Of a stretch of DNA of 35,855 nt, positions 1 through 9,377 are shown piece by piece (positions within the stretch are counted from its first letter, which is position 1; every line of letters starts with the position of its first letter). The notes under the pieces are model-generated. The model searched no databases and had not been told where the DNA came from. It saw nothing but the letters and a program-made list of their open reading frames with translations. The stretch is from Parvularia atlantis (taxonomy: Eukaryota; Opisthokonta; Rotosphaerida). The translations under genes were made by a program, and so were the position numbers. The DNA lies in contig CALSCO010000311.1 of the NCBI GenBank assembly GCA_943704415.1, forward strand, positions 1 through 35,855, read 5' to 3'.

Positions 1-80
1 CCGTCTTTGACGAGGCCATCCGCGCCGTGCTCAGCCCCGCCGCGCGCCCGAAGACCAAGAAGGGCTGCGTACTGCTCTGA
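1..80 (+). CDS. Rac/Cdc42-family small GTPase, C-terminal end only (partial)
   Basis: The reading frame from base 3 to the TGA at 78-80 gives a 25-residue tail that begins VFDEAIRAVL, runs through a short basic stretch (PKTKK) and ends GCVLL. This is the last helix, polybasic region and CAAX box of Rac/Cdc42-type Rho GTPases. The terminal leucine predicts geranylgeranylation, so the protein should be anchored on membranes, where such GTPases control actin and polarity. Only the last exon fragment is inside the window; the GTP-binding motifs lie to the left. VFDEAIRAVL looks more like Rac, while CVLL is the usual Cdc42 ending, so I do not choose between them. The 254 bp between this stop and the next start codon show nothing I can name beyond a GC-rich promoter and UTR. 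Confidence 0.85.
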   Translation, partial: VFDEAIRAVLSPAARPKTKKGCVLL

Positions 81-334
81 GAGCGGCGTCCCTGCGTCCC
101 TCTGCAAACCCCGCACACATGCCACCACCCACCGCCCACTTGCTTGCTTGGTTCCGCGCCCCCGCTGTCCCTCCTGTGTGTCACGAGCGCCTGTGGCGCG
201 AACATGTCGGTTGACGGACAACTGTGGCGTACATCAAGACGCCGACCTTGCTCTTCGCGCGCGCGCTCTTTGCGCGGGCCGCTGACACGTCGCGCCGCGC
301 CGCCCTTGCGCGCCGCAGTGCAGCGTCGTGCAGC

Positions 335-3300
335 ATGGCGAGCAAAGCAGCGGCAGGGGCAGCAGCTGGGGCAGCAGTCGGCGCACGGGCGCCCACAGCA
401 CAGAACGAGAGCGGCGGCGGCAGCAGCAGCGGCAGCGGGGGCAAGGGCGCGCTCGAGCTGCCCGTCGGCTTCGCGCCGCCCGCGCCCGCGCAGGGCTCGG
501 GGCTGAGCAAGAACGCTAAGAAGCGGCAGGCCAAGAAGAAGGCGCGCGCGCGGCGCGGTCGGGGCGCACCAGGGGCTTATCGCCGTCGCCGCGCCAGGCT
601 GACGGGTCCGTCCTGGCCAGCGAGGTGCACCACGAGGCCGGCAAGGCGGACGAGTTTCTCGTCGTGCAGTTTACGGAGCTCGGCTTCCAGCCGCAGGCTG
701 CGCGGTGCGTCGGCTCTGTGCGACGTGCGTCCGGGCGTCTGACGCACACCTGCAGCAACACCCTTATCGCCTGCAACAACGACTTTGACCAGACCCTGCA
801 GATGCTCCAGGCCGCCGGCGTGGCCGTGCTGTCGCAGGTGTGCGGCCGGCAGGGCACAACCGGGGCGCACTGCTCACGCTCACGAGTGAACGCAGCCGTC
901 GCTGCAGGACAAGCGCCCCGAGGGCACGCGCAACGACGAGGGCGTGGCCAAGCTGATGGAGATGGGCTTCTCGACCGCCGACAGCCGCCAGGTGCGGCGC
1001 GCTGGCACGGCAGCCACTTGTGCAGGCGTGTGACGCCCCGACCGCATTGCGCTAGGTGCTAATCGAGACCGGCGGCGACGTCACGCGCGCGATCGATCTG
1101 CTCGTGCAGCGACGCACCCCGGCGGCCGCGCCCAACGGCAGCGCCCCCCTGGCGGCAAAGTGCGATGCGCGTGCGTGCACACACGCCGCTGCTGACGCGC
1201 CGTTGGCACACAGGGCATCGCCGGGCGCCGCGAGCGCCAAGCAGCCCGTGCAGCGCGCATCGGCCGCACCGCAGCAGCAGAGGGCGACGCCGCAGACGCT
1301 GCAGCAGACGGGCGCGTCGTGGGCGGGTCCGCTAGCGGCTAAGCCTGCGCCGGTGGCGGCCCCGGCTCCGGTGCCAGCCCCGAGCAAGCCGGCCACGGCC
1401 GCGGCCGCACCGCCGTCGGCGGGCGGATGGCGCGTGGACGACGAGTGCGAGGCGCTGTACACGGCCGACAACACGTGGTACAAGGCGCGCATTGAGAGCA
1501 TCTCGCCCGACGGGAAGGCGTTCAGCGTCTACTACGTCGAGTACGGAAACCGCGAGACGCTCGGCGCGTCGTCGCTGCGCCATGCGACCTCGGCTGCGGC
1601 GGCCACGCCGCCCAGGCCCGCGCCATACAAGCTGGGCGACGAGTGTGAGGGCTGCTTCACCGAGGACAACGTCTGGTATCGCGCACGCGTCGACCGCGTC
1701 TCGCCCGACGGCCAGACCATCTCGGTGACCTACACCGAGTACAACAACTCAGAGAACCTGCCGCTTTCGCGCGTGCGCCCGCTCAGCTCGGCCGGCAGCC
1801 GCGCCACCGCAGCGCCAGCCCCGGTACCAGCACTAGCTCCAGCACCTGCGCCGGCTCCCGCACCAGTGCTCGCGCCCGCGCCCGCGCCCTCGCCCGTCTT
1901 CAAGCCCGGCGACACGGTCTTGGCGCAGTACACTCTCGACAACGTCTGGTACCCGGCTGTCATCACCGACTCGTCGTCCGACCGCGCCACGTTCACCGTG
2001 CACTACACCGAATACGGCAACACGGAGACGCTGCCGGCCGTGCGCATCCGCCCGCTGGGCGTCAAGCCGATAGCCGCGCCCGCGCCCGCCGTGACGGTCG
2101 CCCCGGTCAGCGTTCCCAAGACCGTTGAGCCTGCTGCTGCAGCGCGGTCGCCGGCCTCGCCGCCGCTCATCCTGCAGCCGGGCCTGGTGGTCGAGGCGTG
2201 CTTCACTGAGGACTCGCAGTGGTACACGGCCACGATCGTCGCCGTCGCGCCCGACCGCCTCACGGTCACGGTCAACTACGTCGAGTACGGCAACAGCGAA
2301 ACTCTGCCGATCGCGCGCATCCGCCGCCCGACCCTGCCGGCCAGCGCGCCCGCCCTGCCGGCCGACGGGCCACCAACCCCTCCTGTTCCGTCGCTCGTCG
2401 CCGCGGCGCTGCAGTCCGGGACGTCCATCGCCGTCGGCCCGCCCGCGGCGGCAGCGCCCGCCAAGGCCGCGCCTGCGCCCGCGCCCGCACCGGCTCAGGC
2501 AGCGGCACCCGCGCCGGCGTCGGCACCGGCCTTTGCCATTGGCCAGGTCGTGCAGGCGCAGTGGACCGAGGACAACGTCTGGTACGAGGCGCGCATCGAC
2601 GCGGTCGCGCCGGGCGCGCAGTACGCCGTCACGTACCTCGAGTACGGCAACGGCGAGACGCTGCCGGCCAGCCGCATCAAGGCCAAGGTGCCCGTCGCAC
2701 CCGTGGCCGCGCCGCAGCCCGTCGCCGCCCAGCAGCCCGTCGTCGCTCAGCAGCCCGCGCCCGCGCGCGTGCCGGCCACCGTGTCGCGCGCCCCGGCCAT
2801 CGAGGCCAAGTACAGCGTCGACGGCCAGTGGTACCGCGCCGAGATCCGCAAGCAAGATCCGCAGACGCGCCGTGTGCTCGTCGTCTTCCCTGAGTACGGC
2901 AACGAGGAGGAGGTCGGTTTGGAGGACATCCGCACCGTGTCTGCGCCGGGCCTGCAGCCGCAGCCGCAGCTCCTGCCGCAGCCCCCGCAGCAGCCGCAGC
3001 AGCCGCAGCAGCCGCAGCAGCCGCAGCAGCCCCGTCTGGTGCAGCCGGTGGCGAGCGTCGCTGCGCCGGCCGCTGCCTGGGCCGTCGGACAGCGCTGCGA
3101 GGCACAGTACGCGGCCGACCTGCAGTGGTACCCGGCCATCATCCGCGAGGTCAAGCAGGGTTCCGTGCGCGTGATCTACCCCGAGTACGGCAACGAGGAG
3201 GAGGTCCCGTTCGAGCGCCTGCGCGCACCCGCGGCCCAGGGCGCGCCAGGCCTTGGCGTCAGCTTCCAGCCGATGGTCAGCGGCGTCGTGCCGCCCGGCC

Positions 3301-3488
3301 GCGCCGTGCCCGGCCCATACCAGGCGTTTGCGCCGCTCCCCGCCGCGCCGATACTGGTGCCCGCGGCCGGCGCCGCGTGGGGCCTACCCGGCCAAGTGGC
3401 CGCCGTGCCGCCGCGCACGCAGCAGCCGGGCGCCGCGTTTGGCCTTGGCAGCAAGTCGGCCTGGGGTGCGCCCGGTGGCACGCGGTGA
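335..3488 (+). CDS. Protein with two UBA-like segments and seven Tudor domains
   Basis: Five exons: 335-541, 598-704, 756-837, 908-991 and 1056-3488. The N-terminus is low complexity and ends in a basic SKNAKKRQAKKK stretch. Exons 2-3 join into a UBA-like segment (FTELGFQPQAAR, then NTLIACNNDFDQTL), and exons 4-5 into a second one (LMEMGFSTADSR, then VLIETGGDVTRAIDLL). The long last exon carries seven SMN/SPF30-type Tudor domains. Each has a D-x-x-WY strand and a Y-x-x-YGN type strand holding the aromatic-cage residues (the second has YNN), and they are separated by Pro/Ala-rich linkers. Near 2955-3035 there is a Gln/Pro repeat linker. Tudor domains of this class bind symmetric dimethyl-arginine and UBA domains bind ubiquitin, so a role in RNA-granule or splicing-factor assembly with ubiquitin recognition is inferred. 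The first intron appears to use a GC donor (542-597), because no GT donor keeps phase. Start ATG 335 is the first one in frame with the basic segment. Confidence 0.85.
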
Positions 3489-3696
3489 TGCGGTCCCGCC
3501 GCCCCAGGCGCGCTCATCGAAAAAAAAGTCGCGCGTCCCGCTTGCGTGTCGCTCTCTGCGCCGGTGCTCTTTGAGGCTCTATGTGTGCCCGTGTGTGCGT
3601 GTGGGGCTTCAAGTGGATAGACGGTGGTTGGCAGCGGCGGCAAACGAAAACAAGCAATCGTCAAATGCGTGTGTGAGTGCATGACTGCGTGGGTGC

Positions 3697-5168
3697 TCAC
3701 GGCTCGTCGCCGTCGATGAGCTGTTTGTACAGCTTGCGGCGCGACGGGTCCTGCCGCGCGCGCACAGAAGTGCCGTTCAGCCACACGTGCGCGCCACACC
3801 GCCGCGCGCACCTTCCGACGCCGCCGCTTCTGCGACACCCACCGCCCGAGCCGCGGCGCGAGATTCTGCTCCCAGGCGACGGCGACGAGCAAGTGTGCAA
3901 GTGCAAAGCCAAAGATGGCCACGCGCCACAGCAGCGGCACCTGGCGCAGCGCAGCGTCAAGCGCACGCGCAGACAGGCGCATACGGGTCGCACTTCGACG
4001 AGCACAAAAAAGTCGCTCGTGAGGCTGTCAGGCACGAAGAGCATGTAGAGCGTAAAGAGCGTGAGCACGGCCAGGGTCATCATGAGCCACACTGGCGTGC
4101 GGCGTCAGGTGTGAGCGGTGTGTGCGCGGCAGCGACCCCGCACCGTTCGAGAAGATCGACTTGCGGTAGGCGCGGCCCGTGCTGAAAACGACGCTGCCCG
4201 AGATGTACAGGAAGCACGAGAACAGGAACAGCGTCGTGTTCTCGGCGCACTCGTACTGCGTGCTGCCGACCGACGGGCCGCCGGCCACCGGCGCGAGCGG
4301 CGTGTACCTGCAAGCACCGCTGGCGTCAGCCGCGCACGCAGCGAGAGCGCTGCACACGCGCTGCGCACCAAGCCTGCGTCTTCAGCATGAGGTAGACGAG
4401 GATCTGGAAGAGCATCTGGATGCCGATCTGGCCAAAGAGCGAGATCATGATCGACGGCGAGAGGAGGCTGCCCGTGGGGGACTTGCGCGCGAGCTGCTCG
4501 CTAGCGGTCGTGAGCGCCATGCTGAGCGAGAGCGGGAGGATGACGACGAGGTCGATGAAGAGGAACTGGACGTCGCCCAGGTTCGAGTCGATGCCGTACA
4601 GGATCGAGACAGTGATGGTCTGGATCATGGCGTAGAACGACATGTACTTGAAGCAGCTGAACGACGTCACCAGCGCCGCGCGCCCCTCTCGGATCAGCTG
4701 CAACACCGAGCCGATGTGCATGTCCAGGCTCGAGAACGGCGCGGCCACCGACGCCTCCACCGTCGACAGCGACAGGCCCACGTCGGCCGCACGCAGGGCC
4801 CCGCAGTCGTTCGCACCGTCGCCGACCATCGCGCAGGTGAAGCCGAGCGTCTGGAAGTCCTCGAGCAGGGCCTGTTTAAGGTGCGGGAGCATACGCGCGT
4901 AGACGTGGCACCGCAGCAGCAGCTTGTGGAAGAGCACGGGATTGAGTGCGCGCTTGAGCCGCTCATAGTCGTCGCCCGTGATCGACACCTCGGCAAACAC
5001 CACTTCGCCGTCGCCGTCGCCGCCCTCCTGCTCGGCTGCCTCCTCCTCTTCCTCGTCGTCGTTGTCGTTGTCGTCGTCATCAGCGTTCTCCGGCGCCGCT
5101 GCCACGGCAGGCGTGGCCGGCTGCGATGGCGCAGTGAGCGCCTCGTCATCGTTGTACACCACCGACAG

Positions 5169-5201
<33 letters not shown>

Positions 5202-8200
5202 AGCTTTGCTAAGTGAGTCCATCTGAATGGCGACGTGGTCGCTGCCATTGCGCGCCTGCGCGGGCGTCTTGCCCTCGACGGCGCTTGCGCTTGCGCGCTT
5301 GTACGGCAGCCGGTACGCCTGCACCCGACTCGTGAGCTGCTCGGTGGTGAGGCCGCGCGGTGGGTGCGTGGCGCCCGTGGCCGCGTTGTCGCTCGCGTCC
5401 AGCCGGACCCAGCGCACGCGGTTGCTGGCGGGGCCGTCGCTAAAAACGGGGCGATAGACGGGGCAGTTCTGGCGCTGAATGCCGCACTGGCGCGCGACGC
5501 TGCTGGCCGTGAGCACGTTGTCGCCCGTGACCATGAACGTGCGGATGCGCGCGTGGGCCAGCAGCGCCAGGGTCGGGATGGTCTGCTCCTTGAGCGCGTT
5601 CTCCATCACAAGCAGGCCTGCAAACACGACGTCGCTCTCGGTGGCCTGCCTGCGCCCGCGGCCGCGTCAGAGAGAGGGCGCACGCCCCGCACGCCCCGTA
5701 CGCGTCACGCGCACCTCGCCAGCGCGGCGACGTCCTGCATCGTACGCACGCCCGGCAGCAGCTTGTAGGCCAGGCCGAGCACGCGGTAGCCGCGGTGGGT
5801 GTAGTGTTCGAGCTGCCGGTCAAAGTTGGCCGGGACGCTGTCGGGGCGGGCGAGGCGGCGGACGACCTCGGGCGCACCCTTGATGTGCGCCTGGAAGCGC
5901 TGGTGCATCGTGTCAAACACGACGACGCTCATGCGCTGCACGGCCGAGTCGAAGTCGAAGCAGCGCGCGATCCACAGCTCGTACAGCTCGTCCGGGCTGC
6001 GCACTATGCCGCGCACCGAGCGGGCCAGGGCCGGGTCGGCGGCGCGCATGCGGAGCTCGCGCGCGTCGCCGAGCTGCGGCGCCGGGCCGAAGGTCCACTG
6101 CGAGAACTCGAGCATGCGCACGTCGACCGGGTCGCCCACGACGGCGCCGTTGAGCAGGAGAAGCGAGTGCGTGCTCGCGAGCAGGTGCCGGAGCGTGACC
6201 GCGCCCGCGCCGTCGGCCGTCTCGGCCGCTTCGGCCTCGGACAGGTTGCGCACGAGCGCGCCCAGCTGGCGGTCTTGCGCCCCCTGGCCAATCACGCCGA
6301 CCACCTGCAGGTCGTCCTCGGTCAGCGTGCCGGTCTTGTCGAACGCGACGCAGTTGAGCCGCCCGGCAACGTTGACGCGCGGCGGCGAGATGCAGAAGAT
6401 GCGCTTGCTCTTGAGCCGGCTGAGCGCGAACGACGTCCCGATCGTCATCGCCACGGGCAGCGCGGGCGGGACCGAGACCGTGATGAGGTCCGCGAAGCGA
6501 AGCAGGATCTTCTGCCACGAGGCCTGCGGCGGGCGTGGTGCGGGTGAGCGCGCGGCCACTTGCGGCGCGCCGACCACGCACGTGCAGGCTGATGTACGTG
6601 TACAGGCTGTAGGCGAAGCCGAGGGCGGCTGTGCGCGACGCCCGTCAGGTGTCAAACGCGTGGCCGAGGGACCGGCACGCACCGACAATGCCCATGATGC
6701 CGATGAAGCGGAACGAGTCGCGCACAAACGTGAACCGGCTCGGCCGTGGGAAGAGGATCGAGCGGATGAGCTGGCCCTTGGCCGTCTCGAAGCCCGTGCG
6801 GACCACGAACGCCACGACGCGCCCCGCGCCCGCGTGCGACGCCGCGGTGGTAGGCCGCACGGCCAGCGGCTGCTGCTCAAGCGTCTGAATGACGCTGGTG
6901 CCGGCGAAGAGCATGTGGCGCTTGGACGTGCGCGCCTCGGGCACGATCATGTGCGGCGGGCCGGTCTGGAGCAGACCGCGGCTGAGCGACTCGCTGGCGG
7001 AGAGCACGGGCGCGGGCGACTTGGTGACGGGGATGGACTCGCCCGTGAGCATCGACTCGTTCGCGATGCACGAGCCGACGACCATGAGCGCGTCGCACGG
7101 CACCACAAAGCCGTTGGCAGTAGACGGAATCTCGATTAGGTCGCCGGGCACAAGCGCGGACGACGGCATCTCGGTCCCTGCGAAGCCGTCAGTCACGCGC
7201 TCACTCACGGCGAGATACTACTACTAACGCACAGCCCGTGGTCAGGAGCACGTTGACTACGCCGTCGTAGCGCGCCATGCTCTGGAGCTTGCGGATGTTC
7301 TGGCGCGCGAGCGGTCAAGCGACGGCGCCGTACGCGCACCCCGCACGCGCGCACCTCGCGCAGCTCACGCAGTGACATCACCACCGACACGGCTGAGACG
7401 ATGAAGATGGTCGTGGCGTAGTAGTAGTACTCCTCGATGAACCACACGGCGATGCTCAGCAGTTGGAAGACGTAGAACGGGTGGATGACCTCGTCCAGCA
7501 GCAGGCGCGGGATCGACTTCATCGCGACCTCGACCGCGTTGCTGCCAAACACCGCGCGCCGGTGCGCCCGCTGCGCTTCGGGCTGCGGCGCGTTGCCGAA
7601 GCCGCTCGCGTCGGCCGGCACGCCGCGCTCAAAGATGTCGCAGCACGCGCTGCGCCGGCGCGTCAGACGGTGCGTGCTGCGCGCACGCGACCGCCGGCAC
7701 GTGCCTCGGCGCTTCAAAGTAGCCCGACGTGGGCGATAGCACGTAGCGCGCGTAGCGGTAGCGGAGCACGCGCAGCAGCGTCTGCAGTGCTTGGTGAGTC
7801 ACGACGCGTTCAGCCCGGAGCCGCGCGCGCACCGTCCCGGAGGCCGCGACCAGCTCCACCGGGTGCACCGTGACCTCGCCCGCGCTCGTCTGTGCGCGCG
7901 CGCGCGCGCGCAAGGGGCGTGAGTGCGCATGAGGGGCATGACGGCGGCGCACGGCACCGTCGCCTTCACCCAGTGCGCGTCGGCGAGGGGCGCGCGGCGG
8001 CAGGCCAGCAGCAAGAACAGCTGCGGGTACACGTCGCTGACGACGTAGACGAGCCCGAGCGACGCCACGCTCGCGAGCCAGAACAGGACCTTGCCCGCGG
8101 GCCACGCGGCGTACCCCTCACACACGGCCTGCGCACACGCGCGCACACGCCGTCAGGGTTTTGCATGCGCCGCCCGCGCCGCGCCCCGCCGCACCGTCTG

Positions 8201-8335
8201 GTCGTCCTCCAGCACGACCGTCTGCGCCCAGGGCGCGCTGCCGCCTGCCGCCCGTGCCCCCGCGGCGTCCGGCGGCTGCGGATCCGGCCCGTCCGCCTCG
8301 TCAACAAGGCGCGCGTGCGCACCGCTCGCCGCCAT
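3697..8335 (-). CDS. ATP13A: P5B-type transport ATPase (ATP13A2/Ypk9-like)
   Basis: Thirteen exons join in frame to about 1311 residues: 8195-8335, 7958-8128, 7705-7889, 7355-7649, 7233-7299, 6683-7177, 6582-6628, 5715-6523, 4369-5649, 4144-4307, 3994-4091, 3812-3940 and 3697-3750. The A-domain has TGES (about residues 331-334). The fourth membrane segment carries PPALP (about 486-490), the P5B signature as opposed to PPELP of P5A. The phosphorylation motif [10 protein letters not shown] has its Asp near residue 529. KGAPE, MVTGDN and VGDGANDCG follow, then several C-terminal membrane helices. P5B pumps of known function export polyamines from late endosomes, lysosomes or vacuoles. Before GDGAND lies an insert rich in DGDG and in Asp/Glu (about 5050-5200), which is lineage-specific low complexity. 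Intron 3 (7650-7704) reads as GC-AG. Every exon phase closes, so I am confident of the model except for the first exon, which is short and weakly conserved. Confidence 0.93.
7898..7910. repeat. Alternating CG dinucleotide run in an ATPase intron
   Basis: An uninterrupted alternating CG run lies just inside the acceptor side of the second ATPase intron. A similar run sits at about 32848-32863 in the last intron of the alpha-actinin gene. Both are purine-pyrimidine alternating tracts able to adopt Z-DNA. I see no coding or transposon relationship. Boundaries are read by eye and are accurate to a few bases. Confidence 0.6.
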
Positions 8336-8370
8336 GTTCGGTCTTTTTCGACCCGAGACGAGCCGCGAAC
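8336..8370. promoter_or_regulatory. 35-bp divergent interval between ATP13A and RPS23 start codons
   Basis: The ATPase ATG (complement of 8333-8335) and the RPS23 ATG (8371-8373) are separated by only 35 bp. The interval holds a pyrimidine tract (TCTTTTTCG) and is flanked by GTTCG at one end and CGAAC at the other. Core promoter elements for both genes must either lie in this space or extend into the first exons or introns of the opposite gene. The long first intron of RPS23 is an obvious place for extra regulatory sequence. If the true ATPase start is further downstream, the interval is larger. Confidence 0.6.
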
Positions 8371-9258
8371 ATGGGTGCGTGGCCAGGCGCGAGGGGGGAG
8401 GGCATCGGCGGGCCGCGGCGGGCAGCGGGCGGGGCGCGCGCAGACGAGCCGCGGCCGCGACCAGGGGGCGTGGATGGGTGCGGATGGCGCGCGGATGCCG
8501 ACCGGATGGCGCGCGGATGGGTGCCGAACGTGCGCTCATCTCGCCGCGGCCTAATTCTCGTACGTGCGTGCGCGCGCGCCCACAGGCAAGGGCAAGCCCT
8601 CGGGCATGAACACGGCGCGCAAGCTGCGCAGCAAGCGCCGCGACGAGCGCTGGGCCGACAAGAAGTGGAAGAAGGAGGCGCTCGGCACGCGCTACAAGCA
8701 CCAGCCGTTCCAGGGCGCGTCGCACGCCAAGGGCATCTGCCTCGAGAAAGTGTGCGTGCGCCAGCGGGGACAGCGCGTGCCCTGGGCGCCGTTGCGGGAC
8801 CTGCTCACGCCGCCCGGGTGCGCGCGCACCGCAGCGGTGTCGAGTCCAAGCAGCCCAACTCTGCCATCCGCAAGTGCATCCGTGTGCAGCTGATCAAGAA
8901 CGCCAAGAAGGTCACGGCCTTTGTGCCCTGGGACGGCTGCCTCAACTTCATCGAGGAGAACGTGCGTGGGCAGCGCGGGCAGGGCGCGGGCGCGGGCGCG
9001 GGCGCGGGGCGGCTGACGCGCGCGATCGGCGACCGCAGGACGAGGTGCTCCTCGCCGGCTTTGGTCGCAAGGGCAAGGCCGTGCGTGGCTCTCTGTCGCG
9101 CGCGTGGGCGCAATGCCGTGCATGCCGTGCTCACGGCCACCGGCGCCCGCGCCTCGCAGAAAGGTGATATCCCCGGTGTGCGGTTCAAGGTTGTCAAGGT
9201 CTCGGGCGTGGCCCTGCTCGCGCTGTTCTACGGCAAAAAGGAGAAGCCGCGCTCGTAG
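8371..9258 (+). CDS. RPS23: 40S ribosomal protein S23 (uS12)
   Basis: Five exons (8371-8374, 8586-8751, 8835-8961, 9039-9080, 9160-9258) give 145 residues against 143 in human. Recognised blocks, in order, are [93 protein letters not shown] and the KKEKPRS end. uS12 sits at the decoding centre of the small subunit, and the proline in KQPNSAIRK is the conserved residue that is hydroxylated in other eukaryotes. The first exon is only ATG plus one G, followed by an intron of about 211 nt, three to four times longer than its neighbours. This resembles the start-proximal introns of many fungal ribosomal protein genes. One oddity is a Trp in VPWDGC, where Asn or Gly is usual. All phases close. RPS23 is divergent from the ATPase and lies 119 bp upstream of the importin gene. 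Confidence 0.97.
   Translation: MGAWPGARGEGIGGPRRAAGGARADEPRPRPGGVDGCGWRADADRMARGWVPNVRSSRRGLILVRACARAHRQGQALGHEHGAQAAQQAPRRALGRQEVEEGGARHALQAPAVPGRVARQGHLPRESVRAPAGTARALGAVAGPAHAARVRAHRSGVESKQPNSAIRKCIRVQLIKNAKKVTAFVPWDGCLNFIEENVRGQRGQGAGAGAGAGRLTRAIGDRRTRCSSPALVARARPCVALCRARGRNAVHAVLTATGARASQKGDIPGVRFKVVKVSGVALLALFYGKKEKPRS
8481..8519 (+). repeat. 17-bp direct repeat inside RPS23 intron 1
   Basis: A perfect 17-base unit (CGGATGGCGCGCGGATG) occurs at 8481-8497 and again at 8503-8519, with further partial GGATG copies just before and after. It lies in the unusually long first intron of RPS23. I find no box C/D snoRNA motifs in this intron. It could be an intronic regulatory element or simple slippage. 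Confidence 0.85.
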
Positions 9259-9377
9259 ACGACGCGTGCCGCCCCCTCCTCCCCCGCCCCCCTCCGTGTG
9301 TGGCCGCGCGCATGTGCCTGCTGTCGCGCCGCCGCGAAGGACACACAAGTTTGGTGACAGTTGCCACGTGGCTTGCG

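Noticed and set aside
1833-2855. 340-codon minus-strand frame inside the Tudor exon
   Set aside because: Its repetitive pattern is the reverse complement of the Tudor repeats, with no independent support.
8375-8585. A snoRNA hosted in RPS23 intron 1
   Set aside because: No RTGATGA or CTGA boxes and no terminal stem were found.
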